64,000 nucleotides of DNA from Roseococcus microcysteis (GCF_014764365.1 NZ_CP061718.1:62001-126000); one strand, 5' to 3'. Counted from the first letter of the stretch, positions 26,264 to 35,623 are shown. Notes: generated by a model from the letters alone, not told the origin. Numbers and translations: made by a program.

Positions 26264-27639
26264 GCCGCACCCGCCTTGGCGCGGATGGGGCCGCAGAGCC
26301 GGTCCAGGGATTGGTTCAGCAAGCTTTCCTCCTCGGCCTCCACCATCACGCGGATCAAGGGCTCGGTGCCCGAGGCGCGGATCAGCACGCGGCCCTGGGT
26401 GCCGAGGCGCCCCTCCTCCTCCGCGATCAGCGCCTGCACGCCCGCATCCTTCAGCGGCGAGGGGCCGGCGAAGCGGATGTTCACCAGGCGCTGGGGCAGG
26501 GGGGTGAAGCGGTTGCAGGCCTGGCTCGCGGGCCGCCTCTCCTCGACCAGCACGGCCAGCACCTGGAGGGCGGCCACGAGCCCGTCCCCGGTGGTGCCGA
26601 AGTCGTTCATGATCATGTGGCCGGATTGCTCCCCGCCCAGGTTGCAGCCCAGTTCGCGCATGCGCTCGCCCACATAGCGGTCGCCCACCGGGGTGCGGTG
26701 CAGGGTGATTCCCTTGCGGCCGAGGAAGCGTTCCAGGCCCATGTTGCTCATGACGGTGGCCACCACCGCGCCGCCCTTGAGGCGGCCCTCCCGCGCCCAG
26801 GATTCCGCGATCAGTGCCAGGATCTGGTCGCCATCCACCGGTGCCCCGCGCTCATCCACCAGCACCAGCCGATCCGCGTCGCCATCCAGCGCGATGCCGA
26901 TATCGGCCCGCCGCTCCCGCACGATCTCGGCCAGCTGCTTGGGCGAGGTGGAGCCCACGCCGCGGTTGATGTTGAAGCCATCGGGCTGCACGCCAACCGA
27001 CACCACCTCGGCGCCCAGCTCCCACAGCACGGTGGGGGCGACCTTGTAGGCGGCGCCATGGGCGCAATCCACGATGATGCGCAGCCCCTCCAGCGTCAGG
27101 CCGCGCGGGAAGCTGGCCTTCGCGGCCTCGATGTAGCGGCCCGGCGCATCCTCCAGGCGCGAGGCGCGGCCGAGCTTGTCCGGCGCCACCAGGGCGGCGC
27201 TGAGGTCGCCCCCCATCAGCGCCTCGATCTCGCCCTCCTGCTCGTCCGAGAGCTTGAGCCCGTCCGGCCCGAACAGCTTGATGCCATTGTCCTCATGCGG
27301 GTTGTGCGAGGCGCTGATCATGACGCCCAGATCCGCGCGGAGCGAGCGCGTCAGCAGCGCGATGGCGGGCGTGGGCAGCGGCCCCACCAGCACCACATCC
27401 ATGCCCGCGCCGATGAAGCCCGCCGTCAGTGCCGGTTCCAGCATATAGCCCGACAGCCGCGTGTCCTTGCCGATGACCACGCGGTGGCGGTGCGTGCCCC
27501 GGTTGAAGAAGCGACCCGCCGCCTGGCCGAGGCGCAGCGCCGTGCCCGCATCCATGGGCGGGCGGTTGGCCACGCCACGGATTCCATCGGTGCCGAAGAG
27601 TTTGCGCGGGCGTGCGGGCGGCAGGCTGTCGGGACTCAT
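26260..27639 (-). CDS. glmM: Phosphoglucosamine mutase
   Basis: GlmM converts glucosamine 6-phosphate to glucosamine 1-phosphate on the way to UDP-N-acetylglucosamine. The N-terminus has [13 protein letters not shown]. The phospho-Ser loop is ISASHNP, the Mg site is DGDADR, the sugar-binding GEQSGH is present, and the C-terminal phosphate loop is [11 protein letters not shown]. The 459 residues match the family. It heads a leftward unit with thiD and the SLAC1-type gene and is divergent from the nitronate monooxygenase gene. Being essential, its complete frame is a useful quality check. Confidence 0.96.
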   Translation of the reverse strand: MSPDSLPPARPRKLFGTDGIRGVANRPPMDAGTALRLGQAAGRFFNRGTHRHRVVIGKDTRLSGYMLEPALTAGFIGAGMDVVLVGPLPTPAIALLTRSLRADLGVMISASHNPHEDNGIKLFGPDGLKLSDEQEGEIEALMGGDLSAALVAPDKLGRASRLEDAPGRYIEAAKASFPRGLTLEGLRIIVDCAHGAAYKVAPTVLWELGAEVVSVGVQPDGFNINRGVGSTSPKQLAEIVRERRADIGIALDGDADRLVLVDERGAPVDGDQILALIAESWAREGRLKGGAVVATVMSNMGLERFLGRKGITLHRTPVGDRYVGERMRELGCNLGGEQSGHMIMNDFGTTGDGLVAALQVLAVLVEERRPASQACNRFTPLPQRLVNIRFAGPSPLKDAGVQALIAEEEGRLGTQGRVLIRASGTEPLIRVMVEAEEESLLNQSLDRLCGPIRAKAGAA

Positions 27640-27736
27640 GGCATTTCTCTCTGGCCGCTGTAACTCAGGAAGTGCTAGCGCCGCCTTGGTCCTGCGTCCA
27701 TCTTGACGGGCCAGCCGGGCGGCGCACCCTGGCCGC

Positions 27737-28804
27737 ATGACCTCCGCCCGCGCCCGCGCCGATGCCTTCTGTGCCCGCTTCGGGCTACGGGTTCCCATCC
27801 TGCAGGCGCCCATGGCCGGCGCCGCGCCACCCGCGCTGGCGGCCGCCGTCGCCAATGCCGGCGGCATGGGCGGCTTCGGCGCGCTGCAATCCTCGCCAAC
27901 CGAGATCGCGTCCTGGGCGGCGGCCTTCCGGGGGGCCAGCAACGGCGCCTTCCAGGTGAACCTCTGGACGCCCGACCCGCCACCCTTGCGCGACGCGGCG
28001 CGGGAGGAGGCGGCGCGCCAGGCGCTGGGCCGCCTCGGCCCCCTGCCGCCCGAGCCCGGCGAGGGCCCCTTCCTGCCCGACTTCGCCGCGCAATGCGACG
28101 CGCTGCTGGCGGTGCGCCCTGGCGTGGTCTCGACCATCATGGGGCTGTGGGAGCCGGGCTTTGTGGCCGCGCTGAAGGCGGCCGGCATCCTCTGGATCGC
28201 CAACGCCACCACGCTGGACGAAGCCCTGGCCGCCGAGGCCGCGGGCGCGGACGCCGTGGTGGCCCAGGGCGCCGAGGCGGGCGGGCATCGCGGCAGCTTC
28301 GACCCCGCGCGGGGCGAGGCCCAGGCCATCCCCCTCTTCGCCCTCATCCCCCGCTTCGCCGATGCGCTGCGCGTGCCCGTGGTCGCGGCGGGCGGCATCA
28401 TGGACGGGCGCGGCATCGCGGCCGCGCTGACCCTGGGGGCCAGTGCCGTGCAGATGGGCACGGCCTTCCTCCGCACGCCCGAGGCCGCCATCGCCCCCGC
28501 CTGGGCCGAGGCGCTGGCGCATACGGCCCCCGAGGACACGGTGCTGACCCGCGCCTTCTCCGGCCGGGCCGGGCGCGGCATCCGCAATGCCGCCACCGAG
28601 GCCTTCGCGGATGTGCCCGCCGCCCCCTATCCGGTGCAACGCGCGCTGAGCGCCCCCATGCGGGCCGAGGCCGTGGCGGCGGGCGATGTGTCGCGCATGC
28701 AGGCCTGGGCGGGGCAGGGGGCGGCGCTGGCCCGGGCCGAGCCGGCGGCGGAACTGGTCGCGCGCTGGTGGAGCGACGCCGACGCATTGCTGCCCTGCCC
28801 GTGA
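27737..28804 (+). CDS. Nitronate monooxygenase (2-nitropropane dioxygenase) family FMN enzyme
   Basis: This FMN-dependent TIM-barrel enzyme of 355 residues oxidatively denitrifies alkyl nitronates such as propionate-3-nitronate. Family features are LQAPMAGA at the N-terminus, ANATTLDEA, the catalytic-His segment [12 protein letters not shown], and the FMN phosphate loops [12 protein letters not shown] and [12 protein letters not shown]. No partner genes are evident. A cytoplasmic detoxification role is inferred from the family. Confidence 0.9.
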   Translation: MTSARARADAFCARFGLRVPILQAPMAGAAPPALAAAVANAGGMGGFGALQSSPTEIASWAAAFRGASNGAFQVNLWTPDPPPLRDAAREEAARQALGRLGPLPPEPGEGPFLPDFAAQCDALLAVRPGVVSTIMGLWEPGFVAALKAAGILWIANATTLDEALAAEAAGADAVVAQGAEAGGHRGSFDPARGEAQAIPLFALIPRFADALRVPVVAAGGIMDGRGIAAALTLGASAVQMGTAFLRTPEAAIAPAWAEALAHTAPEDTVLTRAFSGRAGRGIRNAATEAFADVPAAPYPVQRALSAPMRAEAVAAGDVSRMQAWAGQGAALARAEPAAELVARWWSDADALLPCP

Positions 28805-28852
28805 ACGAAGGGTAACACCCAGGTAGCCCTTTCCCGGGCATTGTGCGCCGCG

Positions 28853-30448
28853 ATGCAAAGACCTGCCGCCCTGGCGCCGCTGCGCCACGCCGATTTCCGC
28901 ACCCTCTGGCTCGCCAACCTCGTCTCCAACATCGGGCTGTTCATCCAGAACACGGCCGCGGGCTGGATGATGACGGGCCTCGACCCCTCGCCCATGATGG
29001 TGAGCCTGGTGCAGGCCGCCTCCATGGTGCCCGTGTTTCTCCTGGCCCTGCCGGCCGGCGCGCTGGCCGACATCATTGACCGCCGCCACTTCCTGATCGG
29101 CGCGCAGCTCTGGATGACCTTCGTGGCCCTGCTGCTCTGCGTCCTGTCCTGGACGGGGCTGCTGGGCCCCTGGGGGCTTGTCGCACTGACGTTCGGGCTG
29201 GGGGCGGGCCTCGCCATGAGCTTCCCCGGCTGGGCCGCCACCACGCCGGAGCTGGTCCCGCGCGAGGACCTCATGGGCGCCATCGCGCTGAACGGCATCG
29301 GCTTCAACATCACCCGCGCCATCGGCCCGGCGGTGGGCGGGCTGGCCATCGCCTGGGCGGGGGTGGGGGCGGCCTTCCTGCTGAACGCGCTCTGCGTTCT
29401 GGTGCTGGTGGCGGCGCTGTGGCGCTGGAAGCGGCCGGTGGTGGCGAACCGGCCGGCGCCGGAGCCCTTCCTCTCCGCCGTGCGCGCCGGGGCGCGCTAT
29501 GTGGCGGCCTCGCCCGCCATGCACGCGGCCATCCTTCGCGCGGTGGTGTTCTTCCTGTTCACCTCGGCCGTCTGGGGGTTGCTGCCGCTGCTGGTGCGGC
29601 ATGAACTCGGCCTCGGCCCCGAGGCCTTCGGCCTGCTGCTGGGCTGCATGGGCGCGGGTGCGGTCGCCGCGGGCTTCCTGCTGCCGGCGGCGCGGCGACG
29701 GCTGGACCGTTCGGGGATGGTCTTCGTGGGCTCGCTGCTCGGCGCGCTCGCCATGGCGATGATGGCCACGCTGCACCATTGGGTCTTTGCCGCGCTGGCC
29801 ATGGTGATCTACGGCGTGGCCTGGATTTCCGCGGCCTCCACCCTGCAGGCGGCGGCGCAGATCGCGGCCCCGGCCTGGGTGCGGGCGCGGGCCATCGGCA
29901 TCTACCAGATGTGCTTCTTCGGGGCGCTGGCCGGGGGTGCGGCCGGCGCGGGCTGGATCGCGGGGCTGATCGGCGTGCCGACCACGCTCGGCCTCTTCGC
30001 GCTCGGCGGTGCCGCGGCCGCGGTGCTGGTGCGCGGCGCGCGGATTGACGGCGAGGCGCTGCGCGAGGCCCCCGCCGCCACGCCCCCCTTCGTCATGCCC
30101 GAACCCGAATCCGCCGAACTCCAGTCCCTGCTGGCCGGCGGCGAGAACCGCGTGCTGGAGGTGGTGCGCTACCGCGTGCCGCCCGCCCGCCGCGCCGCCT
30201 TCCTGGCCGCCATGCGCGAGGTGCGGCGCGCGCGTCTGCGCGGGGGGGCGGCACTGTGGCGCCTCTATGAGGACGTGGCCCACCCCGAGCGCTGGGTCGA
30301 ACTCTGGACCATCGAGAACTGGGCCGAGCACCTGCGCGAGGCCGCCCGCATGACCGAGCAGGACCACGCCGTGCTGCGCCACGCCGCCACTTTTCACCAG
30401 GGCGATCTGGGGCCTGAGGCGGCGCGCTATGTGAATGTTCCCGTTTGA
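28853..30448 (+). CDS. MFS transporter (EntS-like MFS_3 group) with C-terminal cytoplasmic monooxygenase-like domain
   Basis: This transporter of about 531 residues has twelve predicted helices in residues 1-400, beginning with HADFRTLWLANLVSNIG. The loop GALADIIDRR is the MFS A-motif equivalent. The last 120 residues (VLEVVRYRVPPARRAAFLAAM ... WRLYEDVAHPERWVELW) resemble an antibiotic-biosynthesis-monooxygenase-like ferredoxin fold often fused to this MFS group. It likely exports a small molecule. ATG 28853 is preferred to the TTG at 28841, but neither has a strong ribosome site. Confidence 0.87.
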   Translation: MQRPAALAPLRHADFRTLWLANLVSNIGLFIQNTAAGWMMTGLDPSPMMVSLVQAASMVPVFLLALPAGALADIIDRRHFLIGAQLWMTFVALLLCVLSWTGLLGPWGLVALTFGLGAGLAMSFPGWAATTPELVPREDLMGAIALNGIGFNITRAIGPAVGGLAIAWAGVGAAFLLNALCVLVLVAALWRWKRPVVANRPAPEPFLSAVRAGARYVAASPAMHAAILRAVVFFLFTSAVWGLLPLLVRHELGLGPEAFGLLLGCMGAGAVAAGFLLPAARRRLDRSGMVFVGSLLGALAMAMMATLHHWVFAALAMVIYGVAWISAASTLQAAAQIAAPAWVRARAIGIYQMCFFGALAGGAAGAGWIAGLIGVPTTLGLFALGGAAAAVLVRGARIDGEALREAPAATPPFVMPEPESAELQSLLAGGENRVLEVVRYRVPPARRAAFLAAMREVRRARLRGGAALWRLYEDVAHPERWVELWTIENWAEHLREAARMTEQDHAVLRHAATFHQGDLGPEAARYVNVPV

Positions 30449-30457
30449 AAGGTTAGC

Positions 30458-30829
30458 TCAGGGGTAATCCTTCCAAGGTAGTTGGAAGTGCGGGCCGTCT
30501 CGGAAATTGGGCCAGTCTCCGCCCCATTCGACCGGAACGCCAAGCTCTTCCGCCGCCGCCTTCATCGCGAGTGCCAACTGTTCGTAAAGCGGCCAGTCCC
30601 AACGCACTTCGTTGCCGACCTTCGCAGCGAGGTCTACGGCGTGGCCCGTCAAGTGCCGGCTGCGAAGCGTTTTGGTGGCACCGGCGTTAAACAATTCTCG
30701 CTGTCGTTCCGGCGTCCGAAGACCTTCCGTGACGATGAAGTTGACCGGCGACACTGCGTGGGCGCGACGCACCACGGCCACTAAGTCTGGGTGCACGCCC
30801 TGAAGGCTTTTTTCGCTGCGCGCGTCCAT
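30458..30829 (-). CDS. M15-family peptidase, phage endolysin-like (L-alanyl-D-glutamate type)
   Basis: This is a compact 123-residue zinc peptidase of the M15C/VanY-like fold used by phages to cut cell-wall peptides. Zinc ligands and active residues are readable: SRHLTGHAVDLAAK gives the H(x6)D pair, and GPHFQLP the distal His. LRTPERQRELF is the family helix before it. There is no signal peptide, holin or other phage gene nearby. It has lower G+C than its neighbours and an inverted repeat (GATTCTCC at 30835, GGAGAATC at 30880) just upstream. It may be a prophage remnant or a domesticated gene. Confidence 0.85.
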   Translation of the reverse strand: MDARSEKSLQGVHPDLVAVVRRAHAVSPVNFIVTEGLRTPERQRELFNAGATKTLRSRHLTGHAVDLAAKVGNEVRWDWPLYEQLALAMKAAAEELGVPVEWGGDWPNFRDGPHFQLPWKDYP

Positions 30830-31032
30830 CTGAGGATTCTCCTATAGAATTGGGGCTCCGTTTGAAATGAACGCAGGATGGAGAATCTGAAGCGGCATAT
30901 CAATCAAAACGATGCACCTCTTGTTTTATGACGGCATCGGGATGGTGAACGGGGCAGCAATGCGCCAATATGCGGTGAAGCGCCGGCCCCGCTTGCCTAT
31001 CTGACGTGGAGAACCGAAGGAAGGACAAGACC

Positions 31033-31515
31033 ATGGCCAAGCTCGCCGCCACCCGCAACGATCTGGGCGAGAATGCCCGCCTCGCCAGCGTGAACCTGCT
31101 CAACGCCGCGCTGGTGGATCTGATGGACCTGACCAATGCCGTTCGCATGGCGCATTGGACCGTGCGCGGCCCGCATTTCGCCGCGCTGCATGCCCAGTTC
31201 GGCACCTTCTACGAGCAGCTGAGCGAGACGGTGGACGATGTGGCCGAACGCGTGGTGCAGCTCGGCGGCGCGCCCGACGGCACGACACAGCTCGCCGCCA
31301 GCCGCACGCGCCTGGCCCCCTATTCCGAGGAGACGCGCGACGGGCTGGACCATGTGGCCGCGCTGACCGAGCGCTACGCCGCCCTGGCCCGCACCACCCG
31401 CGCCGCCGTGGACGCCGCCGCCGAGGCGGGCGATGCCGACACGGCCGATTTGCTGACCGGCACCTCGCGCATGCTCGACAAGGCCCTGTGGATGCTGGAA
31501 GCGCACTTGGGCTGA
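31033..31515 (+). CDS. dps: Dps family DNA-binding ferritin-like protein
   Basis: Dps stores iron and protects DNA under oxidative or starvation stress as a dodecamer. The ferroxidase ligands are in AHWTVRGPHFAALH and FYEQLSETVDDVAER, typical for the intersubunit site, and the product has 160 residues. ATG 31033 is chosen because AAGGAAGGAC lies directly upstream as ribosome site; an in-frame GTG at 31006 is less likely. It is followed by a strong hairpin with a T-tract. The preceding 200 bases (30830-31032) hold no gene I can support. Confidence 0.92.
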   Translation: MAKLAATRNDLGENARLASVNLLNAALVDLMDLTNAVRMAHWTVRGPHFAALHAQFGTFYEQLSETVDDVAERVVQLGGAPDGTTQLAASRTRLAPYSEETRDGLDHVAALTERYAALARTTRAAVDAAAEAGDADTADLLTGTSRMLDKALWMLEAHLG

Positions 31516-31585
31516 CCTCAAGCGCCGGCGCGCGCTCCGCGCGCTTGGCTACGCCGCGCGGCGGGTGTGCTGGCCCGGCGGTAGG

Positions 31586-31696
31586 TTGGGCGGCGCCGGC
31601 CGCCGTGCGGCCGGATTTTGGGGTGTTGCGCCCTCAAGAGCCCGGTGACGCTTCCGGTGGATTGGCGGCGCGCCGGCCACTGTGCGGCCGGATTCT
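31586..31696. repeat. Two imperfect direct copies of a hairpin element between dps and parE
   Basis: Copies at 31586-31619 and 31662-31696 share TTGG-CGGCG, CCGGCC and GTGCGGCCGGATT with a few changes. Each folds as CCGGCC...GGCCGG. They are 76 bases apart and outside any gene. The stretch 31516-31773 holds no coding sequence that I can support. Confidence 0.55.
31596..31619 (+). terminator. Intrinsic terminator candidate after dps
   Basis: A perfect eight-base stem CCGGCCGC/GCGGCCGG with loop CGT is followed directly by ATTTT. It lies 80 bases after the dps stop and before parE. Confidence 0.55.
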
Positions 31697-31773
31697 CCTG
31701 GGGAATGCCTGACCCTCGCTGGGCATGCTGCACCGCCATACCCTCGCCCCAGCTTTTCCTCTATGCCCGCCCC

Positions 31774-33747
31774 ATGAGCGACCTTTTCGGAAAGCCCGGC
31801 CCGGCCAAGCCTGGCAACGCCTACACCGCCGCCGACATCGAGGTGCTGGAGGGGCTGGAGCCCGTCCGCCGCCGCCCCGGCATGTATATCGGCGGCACGG
31901 ACGAGAACGCCCTCCATCACCTCGCCGCCGAAATCCTGGACAACGCCATGGATGAGGCGGTGGCCGGCCACGCCGACCGCATCGAGGTGGTGCTGGAAGC
32001 CGGCAACCTGCTGTCGGTGCGCGACAATGGCCGCGGCATCCCGGTGGACCCGCATCCGAAATTCCCGAAGCTCTCCGCGCTGGAGGTGATCTTCACCACC
32101 CTCCATTCGGGCGGGAAATTCTCCGGCAAGGCCTATGACACCTCGGGCGGCCTGCACGGCGTGGGCAGCTCCGTGGTGAACGCCCTCTCCGAATCGCTGG
32201 AGGTCGAGGTCGCGCGCGGCGGCGAACTGTTCCGCCAATCCTACGCCCGGGGCAAACCCGTCACCAAGCTCAAGCGCGAGGGCGAGGTCCGCAACCGCCG
32301 CGGCACCCTCATCCGCTTCAAGCCGGACCCCGAGATCTTCGGCCAGCTCGCCTTCCGGGCGGAGCGGCTGTTCAAGCTGTGCCGGTCCAAGGCCTATCTC
32401 TATCGCGGCGTCGAAATCCGCTGGCGCTGCGAGCCCAGGCTGGTCGCCGGCACCGACACGCCGCCCGAGGCCACGCTGCACTTCCCGGGCGGCCTCGCGG
32501 ACTTCCTCTCCGCCGCCATCGAGGGGCGCGGGACGGTGGTGCCCGAACCCTTCGCCGCCCTCCTCGACTTCCCCGCCGGCGCCGGGCGCTGCGAGGTGGC
32601 GCTGACCTGGCTCGAACAGGGCGACGGCTTCCTCTCCACCTACGCCAACACCATCCCCACCCCGCAGGGCGGCACGCATGAGGCCGGGCTGCGCGCGGCC
32701 CTGGTGAAGGGGTTGCGCGGCTATGGCGAGCTCAAGAAGGAAAAGCGCGCCGCCAGCATCACGGCCGAGGACGTCTTCACGGGCCTGGCCGGCATGCTCA
32801 GCGTCTTCATCCGCGAGCCGCAATTCCAGGGCCAGACCAAGGAGAAGCTGACCAACGCCGACGCCCAGCGCCTGGTGGAAACCGCGCTGCGCGACCGCCT
32901 CGACCACTGGCTCGCCGGCAACCCCGCCATGGCCGACAATCTGCTGGCCTTTGCCATCGAGCGCGCCGAGGAACGCCTGCGCCGCCGCGCCGAGAAGGAC
33001 ACGCCCCGCAAGACCGCGACCCGCAAGCTGCGGCTGCCGGGCAAGCTGGCCGACTGCTCGCGCGAAAGCGCCCAGGGCACGGAAATCTTCCTGGTGGAGG
33101 GCGACAGCGCCGGCGGCTCGGCCAAGCAGGCGCGCGACCGCGAGACCCAGGCCGTGCTGCCGTTGCGCGGGAAAATCCTGAACGTGGCCAGCGCCAGCGC
33201 GGAAAAGCTGCGCGGCAACCAGGAACTCAAGGACCTGATCGAGGCGCTGGGCTGCGGCGTGGGCGACCGCTTCGACCTCTCGCGCCTGCGCTATGGCCGC
33301 GTCGTCATCATGACGGACGCGGATGTGGACGGCGCGCACATCGCCGCCCTGCTGATGACCTTCTTCTACAAGGAGCTGCCGGAGATGGTGCGGGCGGGGA
33401 GGGTCTTCCTGGCCCAGCCGCCGCTCTACCGCCTCCAGCACGGCGGCAAGAGCGTCTATGCGATGGACGACGCCGATCGTGAGCGCCAGATGAAGCGCCA
33501 CTTCAAGCCCAATCAGAAGGTGGAAGTCAGCCGCTTCAAGGGGTTGGGCGAAATGCCGCCCGCCCTGCTGCGGGAGACCACCATGGCGCCGGCCGGGCGC
33601 ACCCTGCTGCAGGTGGTGCTGCCGCCCGAGGAGCGCGCGGCGACGGCGGATCTCATGGAGGCGCTGATGGGCCGCAAGCCCGAGCTGCGCTTCAAGTTCA
33701 TCCAGGACAATGCGGCGAGCCTGGATGTGGAGATGGTGGATGCGTGA
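31774..33747 (+). CDS. parE: DNA topoisomerase IV subunit B
   Basis: ParE is the ATPase subunit of topoisomerase IV, which decatenates daughter chromosomes. The GHKL ATPase motifs are EILDNAMDEAVAGHA, DNGRGIPV and GLHGVGSSVVNAL. The TOPRIM domain has EGDSAGGSAKQ and DADVDGAHI, followed by the C-terminal FKGLGEM segment. The 657-residue length and the two Asp-containing TOPRIM motifs fit ParE, not GyrB, with moderate certainty. ATG 31774 starts MSDLFGKPG. parC is not in the window. Confidence 0.92.
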   Translation: MSDLFGKPGPAKPGNAYTAADIEVLEGLEPVRRRPGMYIGGTDENALHHLAAEILDNAMDEAVAGHADRIEVVLEAGNLLSVRDNGRGIPVDPHPKFPKLSALEVIFTTLHSGGKFSGKAYDTSGGLHGVGSSVVNALSESLEVEVARGGELFRQSYARGKPVTKLKREGEVRNRRGTLIRFKPDPEIFGQLAFRAERLFKLCRSKAYLYRGVEIRWRCEPRLVAGTDTPPEATLHFPGGLADFLSAAIEGRGTVVPEPFAALLDFPAGAGRCEVALTWLEQGDGFLSTYANTIPTPQGGTHEAGLRAALVKGLRGYGELKKEKRAASITAEDVFTGLAGMLSVFIREPQFQGQTKEKLTNADAQRLVETALRDRLDHWLAGNPAMADNLLAFAIERAEERLRRRAEKDTPRKTATRKLRLPGKLADCSRESAQGTEIFLVEGDSAGGSAKQARDRETQAVLPLRGKILNVASASAEKLRGNQELKDLIEALGCGVGDRFDLSRLRYGRVVIMTDADVDGAHIAALLMTFFYKELPEMVRAGRVFLAQPPLYRLQHGGKSVYAMDDADRERQMKRHFKPNQKVEVSRFKGLGEMPPALLRETTMAPAGRTLLQVVLPPEERAATADLMEALMGRKPELRFKFIQDNAASLDVEMVDA

Positions 33748-33940
33748 GGGGGGAGCCCCTCACGCGAGCCACTAATAAAGCGGCCCGAAGGGCCGAGGCC
33801 GCGAATGCGGCCCGCCGCAAGTGCGGCAAAGCCGAGCGCGCGGATGCGCGCGCTGGCGACGGGTCCCATCGCGGCACGCCGCGATGGGGGCCCGATTGAA
33901 GGCACGAAGGCGAAGCCTTCGTGCGCGCGCAATTACGCGC
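33742..33940. repeat. Array of about eight consecutive small hairpins between parE and sodB
   Basis: Perfect stems follow one another: 33742-33765 (10 bp, includes the parE stop), 33781-33795 (6 bp), 33797-33812 (6 bp), 33814-33827 (5 bp), 33836-33851 (6 bp), 33865-33888 (10 bp), 33902-33924 (10 bp) and 33925-33940 (5 bp, reaching the sodB stop). Most loops are only 3-4 bases (GAA, GAAT, AAGT, GGAT, CACG, GAA). They separate two convergent genes and may end transcription in both directions, but no T-tract is present. No open frame is credible here. Confidence 0.65.
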
Positions 33941-34570
33941 TTTGGCCGCTCTTCAGCCCGCCCTGCTCCATCAGGCTCTCCACCACCGACCAATCCACCA
34001 GCTTGTTCAGGAAGTTGTCGAGGTAGTTCGGGCGGACGTTGCGGAAGTCCAGGTAGTAGGCGTGCTCCCACACGTCCACGCCCAGGATGGGCGTGCCCTC
34101 GCCGGTCGAGATCGGGTTCGCGCCATTGGGCGTCTTGGTCACGGCCAGCTTGCCGTCAGCCTTCAGGATCAGCCAGGCCCAGCCCGAGCCAAACTGCGTG
34201 ACACCGGCCTGCTTGAAGGCCTCCTTGAAGGCGGCCAGGCCACCCAGGTCGCTGTCGATCTTGGCTGCCAGCTTGCCCGGCAGCTTGTCGCCGCCGCCAT
34301 TGGGGCTCATCACCTGCCAGAACAGGATGTGGTTCCAATGCTGGCCGGCCTGGTTCAGCGCGGGAAGCCCATCGGCGCCGGCGGCACCGGCCTCGGCCAC
34401 GATGGTCTCCAGCGACTTGCCGGCGAGGCCCTTGCTCTCGACCAGGCCGTTCAGCGCCGTGACATAGGCGTTGTGGTGCTTGCCATGGTGCAGTTCCAGG
34501 GTTTCCTGGCACATGCCCTGGCCGGCGAGGGCGTTGGTGCTGTAGGGCAGGGGGGGAGGCTGAAGGCCAT
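33933..34570 (-). CDS. sodB: Iron/manganese superoxide dismutase, start separated from body by a C-run frameshift
   Basis: This enzyme converts superoxide to hydrogen peroxide and oxygen. Metal ligands are present in LHHGKHHNAYV (first His), QHWNHILFW (second His) and DVWEHAYYLDF (Asp and third His); the Fe-type pattern is favoured. The natural start is ATG 34570, encoding MAFSLPP. The downstream frame begins LPYSTNALAGQ, and one C is missing from the C7 run at 34550-34556 to join them. With eight Cs the protein would be 212 residues, normal for the family. As written, only a version lacking the conserved N-terminal strand could be made. A sequence error is the simplest explanation. Confidence 0.88.
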
Positions 34571-34679
34571 GTGGGCTTCTCCGAAATGGCTGCGGGGACT
34601 GGGGCGCAGCTAAGAGGCGCGCCCCCGGGGCGTCAACCGCTTGCGGAGGCCGGGGTTCACCCCCATGGAGGCGCCACCC

Positions 34680-35462
34680 ATGCCCGAACTCAGCCCCTGC
34701 GGCGCGCTGGCCCGCCGCCATGACCCGGACCGCTTCCTCTGCGCCCTCTTCGCGCCGCCGGCGCGGCGGGAGGCGCTGTTCACCCTGATCGCCTTCAACC
34801 ACGAACTCGCCCGCGCGCGCGAGGCGGCCACCAACCCCATGCTGGCCCTCATGCGCCTGACCTGGTGGCGCGAGGTGGTGGAGCAGGCGGCGGACGGCGC
34901 CGCCCCTCGCGCGCATGAGGTGGCCGCGCCGCTTCATGCCGCCATCCGCGAAGGCGCGCTGGCTCCGGCCGACCTCATCGCCATGACCGAGGCGCGCGAG
35001 CCCGAGATGGAGGAAGAACCCATCCCCTCCACCGGTGCCTTCCACGCCTATCTGCGCGGCACGGCGGGCGGCTTCGCCGTGGCGGCGGGGAGGCTCTTGG
35101 GGGCGCCCCCCGCCGTCATGCCGGCCTTGCAGCAGGCCGGCGCGCTCTATGGGCTGGCGGGCGTGCTCCGCGCGGTGCCCGCGCTGGCCGCGCAGGGGCG
35201 TTGCCTGCTGCCCGCCGATCTCGTGGACCCGCACGCGGTGCTGCACGACCCGGCCGTGGCCGCCCCCGCCATCCGCCGCCTCGCCGCCGAGGCCTCGCCC
35301 GCGCCCGACCTCTCCGGCCTGCCGCGCGATTCCGTCGCGGCCGCGCTGCCGCTGGTGCTGGCGCGGCGGGATTTGCGGCGCCTCGCGCGCGGGCAGGCGG
35401 TCCATCGTGGCGGGATGGACCGTCTGGCCGTCGCATGGCGCGGGATTCGTGGGAGGGCCTGA
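34680..35462 (+). CDS. Squalene/phytoene synthase-fold protein, NDUFAF6-like (probably not a prenyl synthase)
   Basis: The protein has 260 residues with the trans-isoprenyl synthase helical fold. The Asp-rich catalytic motifs are replaced: AFNHELARAREAATNP stands where the first DxxxD would be, and LAGVLRAVPALAAQG where the second would be. This pattern matches the NDUFAF6 branch (a complex I assembly factor in mitochondria). A role in respiratory-complex assembly is therefore more likely than squalene or carotenoid synthesis. ATG 34680 is chosen because GGAGG lies eight bases upstream. No terpenoid genes are adjacent. Confidence 0.75.
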   Translation: MPELSPCGALARRHDPDRFLCALFAPPARREALFTLIAFNHELARAREAATNPMLALMRLTWWREVVEQAADGAAPRAHEVAAPLHAAIREGALAPADLIAMTEAREPEMEEEPIPSTGAFHAYLRGTAGGFAVAAGRLLGAPPAVMPALQQAGALYGLAGVLRAVPALAAQGRCLLPADLVDPHAVLHDPAVAAPAIRRLAAEASPAPDLSGLPRDSVAAALPLVLARRDLRRLARGQAVHRGGMDRLAVAWRGIRGRA

Positions 35463-35539
35463 CGGGACGCGTCGGCGTGCCGCCCGCGTCCGGTCCGGGG
35501 TGGCGAATCGCCCTGTCAGAGCATGCCGCGTTCACGCAG

Positions 35540-35567
35540 CCTGCTCTCACCTTTGCTGAGAGCGGGC
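35540..35567. terminator. Hairpin between convergent genes, bidirectional terminator candidate
   Basis: A ten-pair stem (one G-T wobble) runs from CCTGCTCTCA (35540-35549) to TGAGAGCGGG, with loop CCTTTGC. It lies in the gap between the NDUFAF6-like gene and the convergent ankyrin gene. No T-tract follows, so activity is uncertain. Confidence 0.35.
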
Positions 35568-35623
35568 TTCAGCGTTCTCGGTGATTCCACCTCAACGCAT
35601 CCCGCTCTCGCCCGGTCGGCGGC

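Noticed and set aside
30830-31032. Small gene in the lower-G+C gap before dps
   Set aside because: Only very short frames without ribosome sites or coding character were found; in-frame upstream starts for dps were also discarded.
33742-33940. CRISPR array
   Set aside because: The elements are separate palindromes with different stems and no repeated unit or regular spacers.
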